Shown here: positions 1 to 12,282 of the stretch, in pieces
Layout: the number at the start of each line of letters is the position of its first letter
Position numbering within the stretch: the stretch's first letter is position 1
Translations under genes and position numbers: made by a program
Notes under the pieces: model-generated
What the model was told of the DNA's origin: nothing
The model's input: the letters and a program-made list of their open reading frames with translations, nothing else
Databases searched by the model: none
NCBI GenBank assembly: GCA_021018815.1
Contig: JAITYX010000125.1
Location: 806,001 to 870,000 of the forward strand
Direction: 5' to 3'
Source of the DNA: Talinum fruticosum
Taxonomy: Eukaryota > Streptophyta > Magnoliopsida > Caryophyllales > Talinaceae
Length of the DNA stretch: 64,000 nucleotides

Positions 1-2
1 AG

Positions 3-753
3 CAAGACAAAGATGGCATCTATGTCCATCAATCAAAGTATACCAAGGAGTTGCTTGAAGAAGTACGAGACTTCAAGATGCAAAAACATGCAGCGAACCC
101 TTATGAGCAGCAGCATAAAAGCTGGACTTAGACCAAAAAGGTAAAGCGAGTAGATCGGAAAATTTATCGAGGTATGATTGGATCTTTGCTATATCTTACT
201 TCCAGTAGACCAGACATAATGTTTAGTGTATGTCTATGTGCAAGAGTTCAAGCTAATCCAAAAGAATCACATCTCACTGCGATGAAGAGAATATTCAAAT
301 ATCTTGCAGGGACTCGGAATCTAGGTCTATGGTACTCAAGCGACTCGAACCGACTATCACCTGGATACTCGGATGCTGACTATCGCTGGATACAAAGTGG
401 ATAGAAAAAGCACTTCGGGAGCCTACCGGTTTCAGGTCAATCCCTTATATCCTGGCACTCAAAGAAGTAAAACTTAGTAGCTCTATCAACTCGTTGAAGC
501 CGAGTACATTGTAGCTGGAGCATGTTGTGCTCGGATTTTATGGATCAAGTAACACTTGAGAGATCTTAGACTTACATTCAAATCAATTCCAATCAAGTGT
601 GACAATCAAAGTGCAATCAGCATCACTAAGAATGCAGTTCAACACTCAAAGACAAAGCATATTGAGGTCGGGTATCATTTTCTAGGAGACCATTATGAGA
701 AATGTGATATTGAACTTGAATTCATTCCTACCAAACTTCAATTAGCTGATATC
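3..753 (+). pseudogene. Ty1/copia reverse transcriptase C-terminus and RNase H, broken
   Basis: This is the end of a copia polyprotein that began before the window. Frame 3 from the first bases reads QDKDGIYVHQSKYTKELL. From 174 comes the canonical block MIGSLLYLTSSRPDIMFSVC, then SDADY at about 370, where the frame breaks. RNase H resumes from 556 with CDNQSAISITKNAVQHSKTKHI and ends near LADI. These are signature motifs of the copia RT thumb and RNase H, closest in wording to SIRE/Maximus-type elements (family knowledge). Frameshifts near 400 and 545 and the in-frame stop at about 130 make it non-functional. It is the pol end of the outer element whose 3' LTR is at 12283-13770. Confidence 0.93.
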
Positions 754-1608
754 TACTCTCTACTCGCTCTCTCTCTTCGAGCTATCTCGTTCAAAGTTCA
801 TCTTCTCTCTTTTCTCATTCAACCATGCCGAAAAGAGGTTCCCACCTGCACTTTCTTGGTTCCGCAACCAAGAAACCTCGCACAAAAAGCCAAGAGGGTC
901 CTTCCAACCCCTCTAAAATCATTGTCACCCAATACCTCACGTTGGTCGACAAATTTGAAGGTTTTCTCTCGGAGAAGCTAAGTCACCCTAGAGGGGGTGA
1001 ATAGGGTGATGAGGAAATTCACTCGAGTTGAACACTAGATATGACTCCGAGGAGAATGTGAGTCGAGAATGAACTCGAAAAACACTAACTCAAAGTTAAG
1101 AAGAAGATGAAGATACGGATTGGACAGAACTTTGAATTTGTTTGAGTCTAGATTGGACTCAAAAAGTATCAATTCATAAATTACGTCGAAACCCTCCTAA
1201 GGCGAGAAAACCACGGACCGTGCTAATCCAAGCACCAAGCCAAATCCACTATTTTGAATCCACAAAATATAGTAAAATGTCTCAACCGGAGTTGCTCCCT
1301 TAGACAACTCTTTACAAGTTTTTCCTAGACTCGAAATTCCCTTATCTCGATCTAGTACTTCCTAACCGAGATAGCCTTTACAGCTAGGGACAACTGAGCT
1401 GAGTTAACCCTTACAGCTCAGCCAAGGGACCTTACTCGGAAAGTAAGAATAAGTGTTTGTAACAGATTACAAGACCTTACAACTCGGAGAATATTAAATA
1501 CGAGTGTTGGAGTTGTAAGTAGAAGATTGAGTATGAATACAAAGACTTTTGCTTAAGAATTTGTATTGACAATTGGTTCCGCAATCTTCAAGTCTTGAGC
1601 ATTGGCTT

Positions 1609-1617
1609 CTATTTATA
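1609..1617 (-). promoter_or_regulatory. TATA box of the reverse solo LTR
   Basis: TATAAATAG on the minus strand. The same motif, in the same context (preceded by TTGGTCAT and followed by AAGCC), occurs in the other LTR copies at 6358, 13211 and, with slight differences, 13800, so it is the family's core promoter. Confidence 0.7.
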
Positions 1618-3018
1618 GATGACCAAGCATATTAGTCATTGTGACTATCTTCCGACCGGAAGTCCTTTGTGACCGTTGCAATGGATTTTCCGAGTCACTA
1701 AGAAAATATTCGTTGAGGTGTGAACGTTGGGCAACGGCTCTTGACTCCTTTGGAAGTCCCAATTCACTCGGTGGTGTCTTGAAAAGTAAGGTGGAAACCA
1801 CTCGTTAAGCTTAGCGTTGCGATTTCCAGCTTTGGAAACAGACAACCCCGACACGGTGTCTAGGCCTTGGTTAGAAGTGGAAAAAGCCTTGTTTGCTTGG
1901 TGATTTGACGTTTTGAAGCCAGGTTACTTTTGTAATTCAAAAATAGGATAGCCTCGTTTGCATAACCTACAAAAGTAAATCAATTTGGTTCTCAAAGTAT
2001 AAACTACTTTGGTCCAAGATTAGACACAGATAATAATAAATTAATTAAGATAATTAAGTGTATAATTATCTCGAGTCGAAAAATGAATGGAATTTTCCGA
2101 GTCTAATATCCATGAGACTCAAAATCCATCTAAGTCGATCTAAAAGAGAATCAAGTCAAATAAAGAATATCGAGTAGACGGACTCGATTTAGACAAAGCA
2201 AAGTTCAAACAAAATATGCTGACTTAGAAGAATGAATTAACATGGTAATTCTTGGAACACGAAGTAAGATCCGAGTTTATGCACGTTATAGTAAATGTTT
2301 GAACATGCGATATGAAGACTCGGACAACTGCTCGGCACAATTCCGAGTTCTAACAAAGGAATCAGGTATAAGAATTTCTCACTTATAGAGTTTTGATTCC
2401 AAGGCATTCTCTCGTACCTTAGAAACTTTTCCGAGTGATATGGTATCTTCTCTAAGTGATATAGCATTTACTTCATGTATTTCTTGCTTGTCTCTAAGTG
2501 ACTCGGAAAACAGATCCGCATGTCTCACTCGGTTCCGAGTCCCTCATCACTTAGATATATCGCTGTAACACCCCGTCCCTAAATATAACGTATTAACATA
2601 ACCCATCAATAATAAAGAGCACGTACATTTCAATTCCAAGATATTTTCATATCATATTATATATCTATATGTGTATCAATTTTATTTTTGCAGGACCCAA
2701 ACGTAAACGGCAACGATAGATGGCCAATATTTATAATATAATTCAAAAAGTATCAACTCCCAAATGCTATTATGCTTATAATCCATACCCAATTCTTACA
2801 AGTATAAATATTTAATATAAATCCAATTTTATAAATATTTTTATATATAGCTATTCATACACATATATGTGTATATAAATATATTCACACAAATTGAACA
2901 CCTTTTTTAAGTACATAAGCCTCTAACGTTGCTACTAATAAGCTTAACCAAATTTTATTTAATAAAACAAAAGCAAATGATAAAATTTATATTAGCAAAA
3001 ATTATAATAATTATGGAA

Positions 3019-3034
3019 AATAATAATAATAATA

Positions 3035-3065
<31 letters not shown>

Positions 3066-3066
3066 T
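3019..3066 (+). repeat. (AAT)n microsatellite
   Basis: About 16 units of AAT/TAA with one interruption, lying in the 5' part of the gypsy-like LTR. The Asn-rich reading frame over it is an artefact of the repeat. Confidence 0.85.
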
Positions 3067-3271
3067 AGAAAAGAAGGCATGATAATAAAAATAATAAAAA
3101 TAAATTATGATGATATTTTTTGGGGTCAAATAGAGCTTGGACACCACTAATTACACCAAGCTTGCCTTAACAATTGACAAGTCATTAGCTTAAACATGCA
3201 CTATTAACAAATGTCATCCACTAAACCCAACCCATGCCAGCATAATCATGCAGATAATCATCGGACTTCAG

Positions 3272-3280
3272 TATAAATAG
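3272..3280 (+). promoter_or_regulatory. TATA box of the 2564-5672 LTR
   Basis: TATAAATAG about 710 bp into the LTR. It is followed by a pyrimidine/C-rich leader from about 3310, as expected for an LTR promoter and U5 boundary region. Confidence 0.55.
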
Positions 3281-6200
3281 GACTAATTAGCAGACAAAAA
3301 TTGGCCTAGAATACTCATTTCAAGATTTTCTCTCTCCTCTCTGCACCTGATCAACAGCTCCACTTCGACCCCTTCCTCAAACCACAACCGACCTCCTCCA
3401 TCGACCCCGACTGACCATAAATCTTCTCCATGCTGCACCGAACGAGACTCACCTTTCCGAGCACAATTCCGGCCACCCTGTCGTCGGAAATTTGCTCTCG
3501 AAACCCCTCCGTCGATCGGCTTTTCACCACCACCTTTCACTCTTCTATAGTTTCCCTCTTACTTCCGACCACCATCAACGCCTCGGCCAGCACCCCTACG
3601 GCGGCCCAACCCTTCAGGGCCGCCGACCGCTCATCACCGGCCGGCCACCGGCCACCAAGCCACTCGAAACAACCACCCTCCAAACCCTCTAAATAACTCA
3701 AAACCACCAAACAACCTCTCCCTTTTTCCACACCACCCACGGCCAGCCACCACCGGACCTCCGACCGGAAACGTGACCGCCGCCACCTTTAGGCGTCGCC
3801 GGCAGCCTCCCAAGCACCACCACCGCAGCCACCAAGCCTACACACGCTCCCTCTATCCTTTATGCCCTAACCTCCATCTTTTTCTAAAACCCACCACCAT
3901 CACCGCACTGCTATCGCCGCCACCGCCAAGGACCACCGCCGATCACCGGCGCCACCGCCAACCACCGGAGCGTCGTCCCGCCGCCACCGGCTTCCACCTG
4001 CAACCACCACCTTTGCTCTATTCTTCTTCCTTAGGTAAAAACCCTAACCCTAAAGATTTCCTTAACCTAATTTAACCTTTAAAACTAATTAAAATTAGAT
4101 AAAATATGAAGTACACAGAAAATATGATCAGATTAGTAAGGATAAAAATTTAATTAAGGCATGCATGTTCTAATCCTTGTAATTAAGTAAATAAAATTGA
4201 TAATTAGTTCATTATAATTCATGCTTAAAGTAATGATCAAATTATGCATGCATGTTAAGTAAAAGTTAGTAATATACTAATACATGTATAATTGTAAAGT
4301 AAACCTTGCATGGATGATTAAGTAAAAATAAATTAGCATGTTAATAATAGATTCATAATTAAATTCTTGCATGCATAAGTAGCATGTTAATTACATGAAT
4401 GTTGTTAAACTAAAAACATATTTAGTTATTATGTGCATGTTTAAATGAATAACCAAAATATTAACCTAGCTATAAACTTAAAGTAATTAGTTGATTCCTA
4501 AAGCATGTTCAATTAATAAATAAACTAGTAATAGTACATGATTGCATGTGTAAATGACCTAAAATCTTAATGCATGCTTAATAAAATTCATGCATAAACT
4601 ATAATCACTTAATAAATAAATGCATATTTATTAACTTGTAATTAGCTAAGCTAAATGCATGTTATTTCTATAAAATAATTCATGTTAAAGATTATTACAT
4701 TCATAAGTAAAATAGCTTAGCTAAAATTTCAATAACATAAAGCATGATCCAAATACTTATAAATCATATCAATTACCATGAAATAAGGTGATTATTACCA
4801 AAACCAAATGAATGTAAATCCTTATCAATGAATTATGTCTTAAAAATCTATGTTAAGGGCCATCAAATCAAGTTCGTTCGGGTCCTGTGCAAGTATCACC
4901 AAGAACAAATACACCATCCGCATTATCGAGTACGTTCATGGATTATGCCTTTCAAGTTTTCATTCAAAAATCAAGGCTGGATATGGCCGTCATTAACAAC
5001 CAACAAAGAATCATTTGCAACAGTATTTGCCATGTTAAAGTGGACTCGCCCATTGTTACTTTACCATTGCTCAAAGTCGGCACACCGTAATCTGCGCCGC
5101 ACCAACCGGACTTCCCGATCGGTCCGGGTGTGTACACATTTAAGGGAAACCCGATGATCGCAAGGGTAACCACACGGATAATTAATTAGCAACAGTTTTA
5201 CATTATTCACTCTCCCTCATTTATAAAATGAATTGAAATGCACATGCTCAACCCAAATATTTCTAACTTATATTTTACTCGCATAATAATGAGCGTATTG
5301 AGTTTCGACTCACATTGCGAAAATATTTCTTGTTTTGTTTTAGGTAATTTTCGGATAACCCAGGAAGTAAATACTCGGACGTAGCGGCTCGCAGGAAGAC
5401 CTGTCGGTTTGTTTAGTAGTTAGATAAGTCGTCCGTCAGCCAAGGGTCGTGCTACCGTTTGTAAATATTTACAAGTTTCAGTTGTATCTTTTATTAATTG
5501 CCCATCGCTACGTTATATATATATACATTATTAACACCATCGGACCAAGCCTTGCCCTGTCTACGGACATGGGCGGCAGTGACGACTCCCCGACCTTCCT
5601 TTCTGCTGCGCTAATCATCGGCTAGCGGCTTGTTTAGTCTAACACCGGTGATTACGGGTCGGGGGCGTTACAATCGTATGCTCGAATGGACTAGTATTTC
5701 GCTTTACCACACTCAGATTTGACTTCATGTTATAAGTTCTATTTTGTTGGAGTCGGTGCTTCTAGTCTAAATCGTGCTTAGTTTATATCAAGTTATTTCA
5801 CTCGATATTCTTTATGTAACTTGATTCTTCACTTAGACTAACTCGGATGGAATTTTGAGTTTCATGGATATTAGACTCGTAAAATTCCACTCACTTTCCG
5901 ACTCAAATAATTAGTTGCTTAATTATCTTATTTATATTATTATCTCGTGTCTAATCATGGACCAAAGTATTTTATACTTTGAGAACCAAAATTGATTTAC
6001 TTTTGTGGGTGATTCAAATGAGGATACACTTTTTGAATTACAAAAGTAACCTAGCTTCAAAACGTCAAATCACCAGCAGACGTGGCTTTTCCTCTTCTCT
6101 GTCCCAGTCCCGAGAAGATTGTGTCGTGGCATGTCTGTTTCCAAATCTGGAAAACCGAAACGCCAAGCTTAACGGTGGTTTCCACCTTATCCTTCAAGAC

Positions 6201-6357
6201 ACCGCCAGTGGTTTTGGGACTTCTAAGAGAGTTAAGAACCGTTGCCCAACGTTCATATCACAACGGATACTTTCCAAGTGACTCGTAAAGCCTTTATCAA
6301 TGGTCACAAAGGACTTCCCGTCGAAGTTGGAGATAACGGTTATGCTGCTTGGTCATC

Positions 6358-6366
6358 TATAAATAG
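6358..6366 (+). promoter_or_regulatory. TATA box of the forward solo LTR
   Basis: TATAAATAG followed by AAGCC, at the position equivalent to 13211 in the 3' LTR. Confidence 0.7.
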
Positions 6367-7100
6367 AAGCCAACTTTCAAGACTTGAAGATTGCCGAACC
6401 TATTGTTAATACTTGTACTTGAGAAAAGTCGGTGTATTCATTCTCAATCTTCTACTTACAACTCCCACTCTGTAATTTCATTACTTTACGAGTTGTAAGG
6501 TCTTGTACTTAGTTACAAACACTTTCTTACTTTCTGGTAAGGTCCCTTGACTAAGCTGTAAAGGTTAACTCAGCTTAGTTGTCCCTAGCTGTAAGGGTTA
6601 TCTCAGCTAGGAAGTACTAGATCGGATAAGGGAATTTCGAATCTAGGAAAACTTGTAAAGAGTTATTTAAGGGAGCAACTTGGGTTCGGTCAGTCTACTG
6701 TATTTTGTGGACTCAAAATAGTGGATTTGATTTCGTGCTTGGATTAGCACGGTCCGTGGTTTTCTGCCCCAGGAGGGTTTCCACGTAACTTCTTTGTCTT
6801 TACTTTCGAGTTCATTCTAGACTCGGACAGGTCTCAAAGCTTCAGCTTTATCCGACTCTTTACGCTTTATAGCAATTCCGAGTTCATACTTTTCCGACCC
6901 CACTTTAGACTCGGAACTGCTTTCGCCTCCACTTTGGCAAAAGAGTTTGATTTTCAAAGAAAATCCTCCATCACCCTATTCACCCCCTCTAGGGTGACTC
7001 GGACTCTCCCGAGCAAACCTTCACGATATATTTGAGTGTTGTCTAAGTGACTCGGAACGAGTGTGTAGAAAGGAATGTACGAGTATGCTTTCTAAGTCAG

Positions 7101-10024
7101 TGTGAGACCACCGAAATTTCGGTGTTTGCTTGCTAGTGAATTAGAATTTTTCCAAGTCGGAATTAGAAACCGAGAATTGAAACCGAGCATGGGCCGGCTT
7201 AATTGGGCTTATTAAAGTTGAAGTTGGGCCCAATTAAGCTAAAAAGAAAAGGAAATGAGAAATGAAGGATGAGTGGCATTAGAGGAAGATCCGCGGATGA
7301 TTAGAGCAAGGAGGGAGTTTGGGGTCCAATTAGAAATAGGCAAGCAAAGCCCAAGTATGTGTAACAAGGAAATTCGGAGAGAGAGTGGGACTGAGACACG
7401 AAGGAAAGAAGCGAGAAGAACAAAACGGGAAAAAATTGGAAGCAGAGCAAAACGAAAAGAAGCAAAGAGGCGGAGCGAGAGAAGGGAGATCGAGCGAGGG
7501 CGAGCAGAGTGAAAGCGAGAGAGAGGAAAAGCGGCCGGAGGCCGACGAACTGAACGGCGAACCGAACGGCGAACGAAGGAAAGGCCGCCGGCGAACGCAG
7601 CAAAGCAGCGAGAGGAAGAGGAAAGGGGAGCGAGAGAGAAGAAGTGGGAGACGGAGAGACACGGGAACACCGAGAGTTAAACGAGGCCGGCGAGCAAACT
7701 AAGGGTGGCCGGCGAGCAAGGGAGCAACGTCGACCGGCGATCGAGGGGGAGACGGTGGACGAACGAGACCAAAACCGGGCAAAAAAAAAACAGAGAGCGA
7801 GGTGAGAGGCGGAGCGCGAAAGGTTAGGGACCAGGAACAAGAAGCAAAGTACGAATATCAAACACCCAATTTTAAACCTTCCAAACCGAATTCTTAGAAC
7901 CTCTAAGAATCTAAGGTGAGTAATCTGAATTCATCCTCTAAGAATTAAAATGAATTAGGTGGTTTGAACTTGAATTTGAAGTATGAAGTTGGAAACCCTA
8001 AGTTAATTGAAGAAGTTAGAGGCTTAAATTGAAGAAACTAGAAACTCATGAATTGAAAAGCATGTTGCGATTTATGCCTAGTTTATGAATTTAATGATAT
8101 TTGAGCATTGTTGAGCATGATTATGGAGCTGTGTGATTGAGAATTTAGTGAAGTTAGCTTGAACAGAATTATTGAGAAAAATCGGGAATCGAATTTCATG
8201 ATTTATGTGCAGATTTTTATGAATTAAGCATGCTGTCCGAATTTCTGTGAATTCATGTGTAGCCCAAATTTCCTGAAAATTTTACTGCAGCTTCGTGGTA
8301 ATTTATGAGAATTTCGTGTAAAATTTGGTATGCATTGGATGAGTAGATTGGGAGATATGCAATTTTAAGTGAAAATGTCCTGTTTTGAGCAAAATTAGAC
8401 TAAATGAGTAACCGAATTAAGAGCTGAAATTTAAGAAGCTTTGTGGCTAGATTAAAAGATGTATATCGATTAAGGAAAGTTATAGAACCATTAACCACTT
8501 ATACGCGATAATACGCGATCATGAAAACTATGAGTTCATTGATTTGGAATCCTAGTTGGCATGTTTATGTGATTATGTGTTTACATCAATTATAAATGAC
8601 ATAAGCATGCGTATGTGAAATGAATTGATTGTGCTTGCGTTGGAACTTGCTTATGTGAATTATTAGTTATGAAGATTTTATGTATGAACGTGTTGAGCAT
8701 GAATTATATGAATTAAGTATATCTTATGTATAAGTAATAAGAAAATAAGAAACATAAAGAACTAAAGAAGGGAGAAAGGATTGTGTTATTGATCTTGGAC
8801 CCCACGAATTAAAGAACCCTTTGAAGCTATGGCCATAGAAGTGTCTGTCAACCCGAAGCCATGAATTGAATTGCTTCCAAGAATTATTGACAGTATGCGT
8901 CCTTCGAGGATGGGAGGCTGCCTCAAGGCCACAAATTGTTTTGCCTCGAGGCCACGAATTGTATGCCTCCGTGAACCGAGCCCACGAATTGTTTTGGCTC
9001 CAAGAACTGGGTCTTTAGAGCGAGTGCATAAATCTTCTTTCCATTCGAACTAAGAAGACTTAAAAGAATTACGATATGAAGAAACGAATGATCGTGCATA
9101 TCGAATAAGAAAGAAAGAACCAATGATTTATGAAATGCACGATTGAACTCGAGAAGAAGAACGAATCCTGTTTTCGTAAGAAATGAATGCGATAAGAAGC
9201 AAGATATGATTTATGTGATGAATGCCTTGCATGATGAATGATTTACTTGATGAATGACTTACGTGATGAATAACTTACTTGATGAATGAATTACGTGCAT
9301 GATGAACGATTCTATGACTTACTTGCGTAGAAAGATGAATGAAGTATGTTTGATTGAATTCATGAGCAATTGATGTCATTATGTTTCTCGGCAAGTTGGT
9401 AAGTTTAGAATCTCGCATGTCTTAAGCATGTATGATCCGAATCGCATGTTATGAGTGAGTTGTGAACTTACGTGTGTTTGTTAATGAATTAATGTGCAAA
9501 GTGAAACCCGGGGTTGAGTTTGAATTATTCACTGGGCTAGTGAGCTCATGACCCCACCAACATTTCAAGTACGTAAGTAGACTCGCAGGAGTTGCCTTCG
9601 GCTTTCAGAGATAGCATACGGATAGAAGATGTTGGGCTTATTTCATGTTTTGTATCTTGTTGTAAAGATGTTTGTAAAGACCGGTTGTACTTGAACTTAA
9701 GTTTTACCTATGTATAATATGAAATCCCAATGTGAATACTCCGAGCGTATGGCTCGTTGAGTCTGTGTTGTATTACTCCGAGCGTGTGGCTCATTGAGTT
9801 TAAGATTGCATTTCATGCGGGATTAAGGCTTTAAGCCTGGGATTAGCCATATTACGGAGGAAACTCTGCCGAAATTTTCGAAAAACCTTCGAAAACCTAG
9901 AACTGCGCTTCCGCCAAGCTAAGATAGGGTTTTTAACCCTAAGTTGAGACCTTAAGCAGCCTTAGGGGTTCCTCTCGGGAATCCTGGCATGTAATACTCC
10001 TAGGGTGGGTCTAGGGGTGTTACA
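7101..10024. mobile_element. Second gypsy-like solo LTR, 2.9 kb, TGTGAGACC...GGGGTGTTACA
   Basis: Starts TGTGAGACCACCGAAATTTC and ends GGTCTAGGGGTGTTACA, with flanks GTCAG (7096-7100) and GTCAA (10025-10029). The reverse SIRE-like LTR reads continuously across the two flanks. Inside are a strongly purine-rich tract (7370-7700), a decayed minisatellite around CCACGAATTG (8800-9010), a roughly 20-bp TGATGAATGA-like repeat (9210-9320) and a 36-bp tandem pair around ACTCCGAGCGT (9735-9800). No coding capacity is seen; the Arg/Glu-rich reading frames over the purine tract are compositional. The ends resemble Tekay/Del-type LTRs, but the family is not certain and I did not find a TATA box. Confidence 0.8.
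9735..9806 (+). repeat. 36-bp tandem pair in the LTR
   Basis: Two adjacent copies of a unit beginning at ATACTCCGAGCGTRTGGCTC. The second differs by a few bases. It is internal to the 7101-10024 LTR. Confidence 0.6.
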
Positions 10025-12269
10025 GTCAATCGAAGCAGATGAAAACGAATGCAATAGATTCCGTAACACTCATAAAAGAAGCTATATCACTCGTAAAAGT
10101 TTCTAAGGCACATAGAATGACTTGTAATCAAAACCTTATGAGAGTTGAAGTCTTATACCCGATTCTTTGACGGAACTCGGAATGATGTCTATGTAATGTC
10201 CGAGTCTTCAAAATTCTTTCCAACCACTAAGTTTTCGTGGTTAAACAACATCAAAACCATAGGGGTTTATAATTTCCTTTGTTTTAGCGAGTTCATTTAC
10301 CCGAACTCGTTTATGAGTTTTACTCCAACCTCTCCAGCTACGAGGGTATACTCACCTCCGGAGTTCAAGATGTTGTTGTCCGTGTCAATGTCTCTCTTCT
10401 CCACCACCTTTTCAAAGTATCTTCTCTATTCCTCAATAGCAACCCTATACCTTTCAACGAGGTTGCTGATGAATTCTTTGAGAAGTACACAAAAGAATTT
10501 CCTAAGTGACACAAAAACTTCTCCGTGACTCAACTAAAGTCGAAGCCCGTCTTCTGTGTTTCCTGCCGATGAGAACCTTCTTCTCTCAGCACTCAAGCAA
10601 AGAGAACCCTAACTCTAAGCATCTCAAAGCTCTCTTTGATATCCTCAAGGGCTACGAAGTAGACCTCTTTCCAGCCATAACCAAGCGGATGGCCACTATG
10701 CCAGCTCGGACTCGGACTAAGAAATCCACCCCACTTCCCTTTGGGGCCCTTCTCACTTTTATTTTCAAGCGGTTCAAAGTTCCTCTCCCTCGGATCCTAA
10801 CGCGGTTTCTAAGGTCTGCCATTGTTGTTGGTAGAAAGGAACTCCTTGGGTATGGATACCAAGAGACCCAACCGGGTGTCCGGGTCCATAGCTCACAGCC
10901 GAGGCCACCTTCTCCACCTCGGACTCGGACACAAACTCCTCTCTCTCTCTACCTCCTCCACCTGGTGGTGCCTCCACTTCAGGTGTTTCTCGAGTTCTCT
11001 CTTTTGCCTTGTCCGCTACCATAATGGACAAGATCTCCATAGTGTCTATCGAACTCAAGGACACCCTCCGGTCATTCAAGACTGTCCTCCAGTCTATGAC
11101 CATCAATCAAAAGAATGCTCAAACCCAAATTAGACAGCAGCAAGATGTGCTTCTCGAGATAAAAACACTTGTCAAGGAGCAAAAAGAGATGATAGAGCTC
11201 CTCCAGGAAAGATGTTCTAAGGCTTCTCGGGATCCGGTTGACTCGGATATATCCGAGGAATCCTCGAGCCAAGCCAAATCCTCCTCCGGAGGAGAGGAAG
11301 AAGAAGAAAAGAAGAGGAGCCTGCGGTCGAGGCAGCTCCATCCGAGGTGAAGGAGGAAGGGGAGAAGGAAGAGGAAAAGAAGGAAGAAGAAGAAGGAGCC
11401 GAAGCGACGAGAGGGACAAGGAGCTCAAGCCCTCCAACCGGAGCCGATCGGCTCGGACACTAGTCCGAGTGGGTCGAAGACCCTGCTAACAAAGGTCAAT
11501 CGGCAGCTGTCCGGCCCGAGCAAGCACCTCCCTCGGTCGAGTTCCAAGAGGATGAACCTCTAGACGATCCGGTTCCGGGTTAGCCACTCGGAGCCGAGCC
11601 CATCCCGGAGATCCCAGTGCTGCCCCCGCCTCGATCGTCAACGTCATCCCGCTCTTACCAGCGAAAGCGCAGGTGCTCGGTCCTCCACCTTGACTTGGAT
11701 TGCTCCCTCTCCAACTTCTTAACATTTTTTTCTTTTCCTGTATTTTTTTCTCCGGACATACAAATTTGTATCTTCTTGATACATTCTTCCTTTTTTTGTT
11801 TTTCTTTGAAAGGCAAGGGGAGAATAGTTACAAAATTTGTGTTGTCTTGTTTAGGGGTGTTTTCTCTCACCTCTTTTGTGTATATATCTTTTCTATATGA
11901 ATATTAATGAAGTGTCTATTTTGTGCTTATTTATTTCTCAGTATAACTGTTTTCCGAGTTTCAATTTATTTTTTCCGAGTTCATCTTGCCCTAATATATC
12001 AACTCGGTTACATTTTTTTTTCTTGCTCCGATCTATCTACTCAGCTACATTTTTCTTTGTGCTCTAATATAAGAAATCTAAGTTCCACTTCATTACTATG
12101 CGATATTTCAGCTTTTAGCTCCGATGCAATCGAAGTTTAATTGCTCCGATAAAATCTATGTTTGAATCTCTCTAAATATTTTATACGATTTTATCTATAT
12201 ACACCGACATGAAAAATCGGGGCTATAACACTAACAAAGTTTCTATCCGAGTCAAGAATGTCTTTTATC

Positions 12270-12282
12270 AAAAGGGGGATAT
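12270..12282 (+). other. Polypurine tract of the outer copia element
   Basis: AAAAGGGGGATAT lies immediately before the TGAAGACTCGG start of the 3' LTR. This is where plus-strand DNA synthesis is primed in LTR retroelements. It fixes the orientation of the outer element as plus and proves that 12283-13770 is a 3' LTR. Confidence 0.88.

Larger units (their letters stand above)
2564..5672 (+). mobile_element. Gypsy-like solo LTR, 3.1 kb, TGTAACACCCC...GGGGGCGTTACA type
   Basis: Begins TGTAACACCCCGTCCC and ends GGGTCGGGGGCGTTACA, which are near-perfect inverted ends. Flanking bases are ATCGC (2559-2563) and ATCGT (5673-5677). The forward SIRE-like LTR continues on both sides, so the boundaries are certain. 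A TATA box at 3272 gives plus orientation. Downstream is a C-rich leader (3330-4020) with short proline-rich reading frames that I do not regard as genes, then an AT-rich stretch (4066-4850) with many GCATG motifs. No gag or pol is present. LTRs with these ends are typical of plant chromovirus (Tekay/Del) elements (family knowledge); the exact lineage is inferred. Confidence 0.85.
2313..7023 (+). mobile_element. Solo LTR of the same SIRE-like family, forward, inserted in the reverse LTR
   Basis: Starts TGAAGACTCGG at 2313 and ends GCAAACCTTCA at 7023. It is flanked by identical 5-bp duplications CGATA (2308-2312 and 7024-7028). Removing the LTR nested at 2564-5672 leaves about 1597 bp. The part at 5673-7023 aligns by eye with 12540-13770, including the TATA box at 6358, the GTGCTTGGATTAGCAC segment, the CCACGTAA block and the CACCCTATTCACCCC block. 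No flanking internal sequence remains, so this is a solo LTR, and it must be younger than the LTR it interrupts. Confidence 0.92.
956..10210 (-). mobile_element. Solo LTR of a SIRE-like copia family, reverse orientation, itself interrupted twice
   Basis: Reading the minus strand, the LTR starts TGAAGACTCGG at 10210 and ends AAAACCTTCA at 956. Perfect 5-bp target duplications AAATT lie at 951-955 and 10211-10215. Two younger insertions split it: the forward LTR 2313-7023 and the LTR 7101-10024. With those and their duplications removed, its length is about 1.61 kb, matching the forward copy (about 1.60 kb) and the 3' LTR at 12283 (1.49 kb). It keeps the shared U5 block near its end (GGGTTTCCACGT-like, then CACCCTATTCACCCCCTCTAGGGTGA on the minus strand, seen at 983-1010). 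No internal element sequence is attached, so it is a solo LTR left by LTR-LTR recombination. Confidence 0.9.
823..11463 (+). pseudogene. Extra (envelope-like or accessory) ORF of the copia element, split by a nested LTR stack
   Basis: SIRE-type copia elements often carry an additional ORF between RNase H and the 3' LTR. Here it starts with ATG at 823 (MPKRGSHLHF..., basic and NLS-like) and runs open to 955. The reverse solo LTR (956-10210) then interrupts it. At 10216 the same frame resumes directly if the insert and one copy of the AAATT duplication are removed. A frame change follows near 10340, then a segment from 10506 (KALFDILKGYEVDLFPAITK), a Gln/Glu/Lys-rich coiled-coil-like stretch (11009-11230) and a very acidic tail (Glu-rich, to about 11463). 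I cannot assign a function. The order and position fit the family's extra ORF, and several frameshifts make it a relic. Confidence 0.6.

Noticed and set aside
3430..4075. Proline-, histidine- and arginine-rich reading frames
   Set aside because: They lie wholly in the leader part of the 2564-5672 LTR, exist in several overlapping frames on both strands and follow its C-rich composition.
7239..7861. Overlapping Arg/Glu-rich (plus) and Ser/Leu-rich (minus) frames up to 186 codons
   Set aside because: The purine-rich tract of the 7101-10024 LTR has few stops in any frame; no domain is visible.
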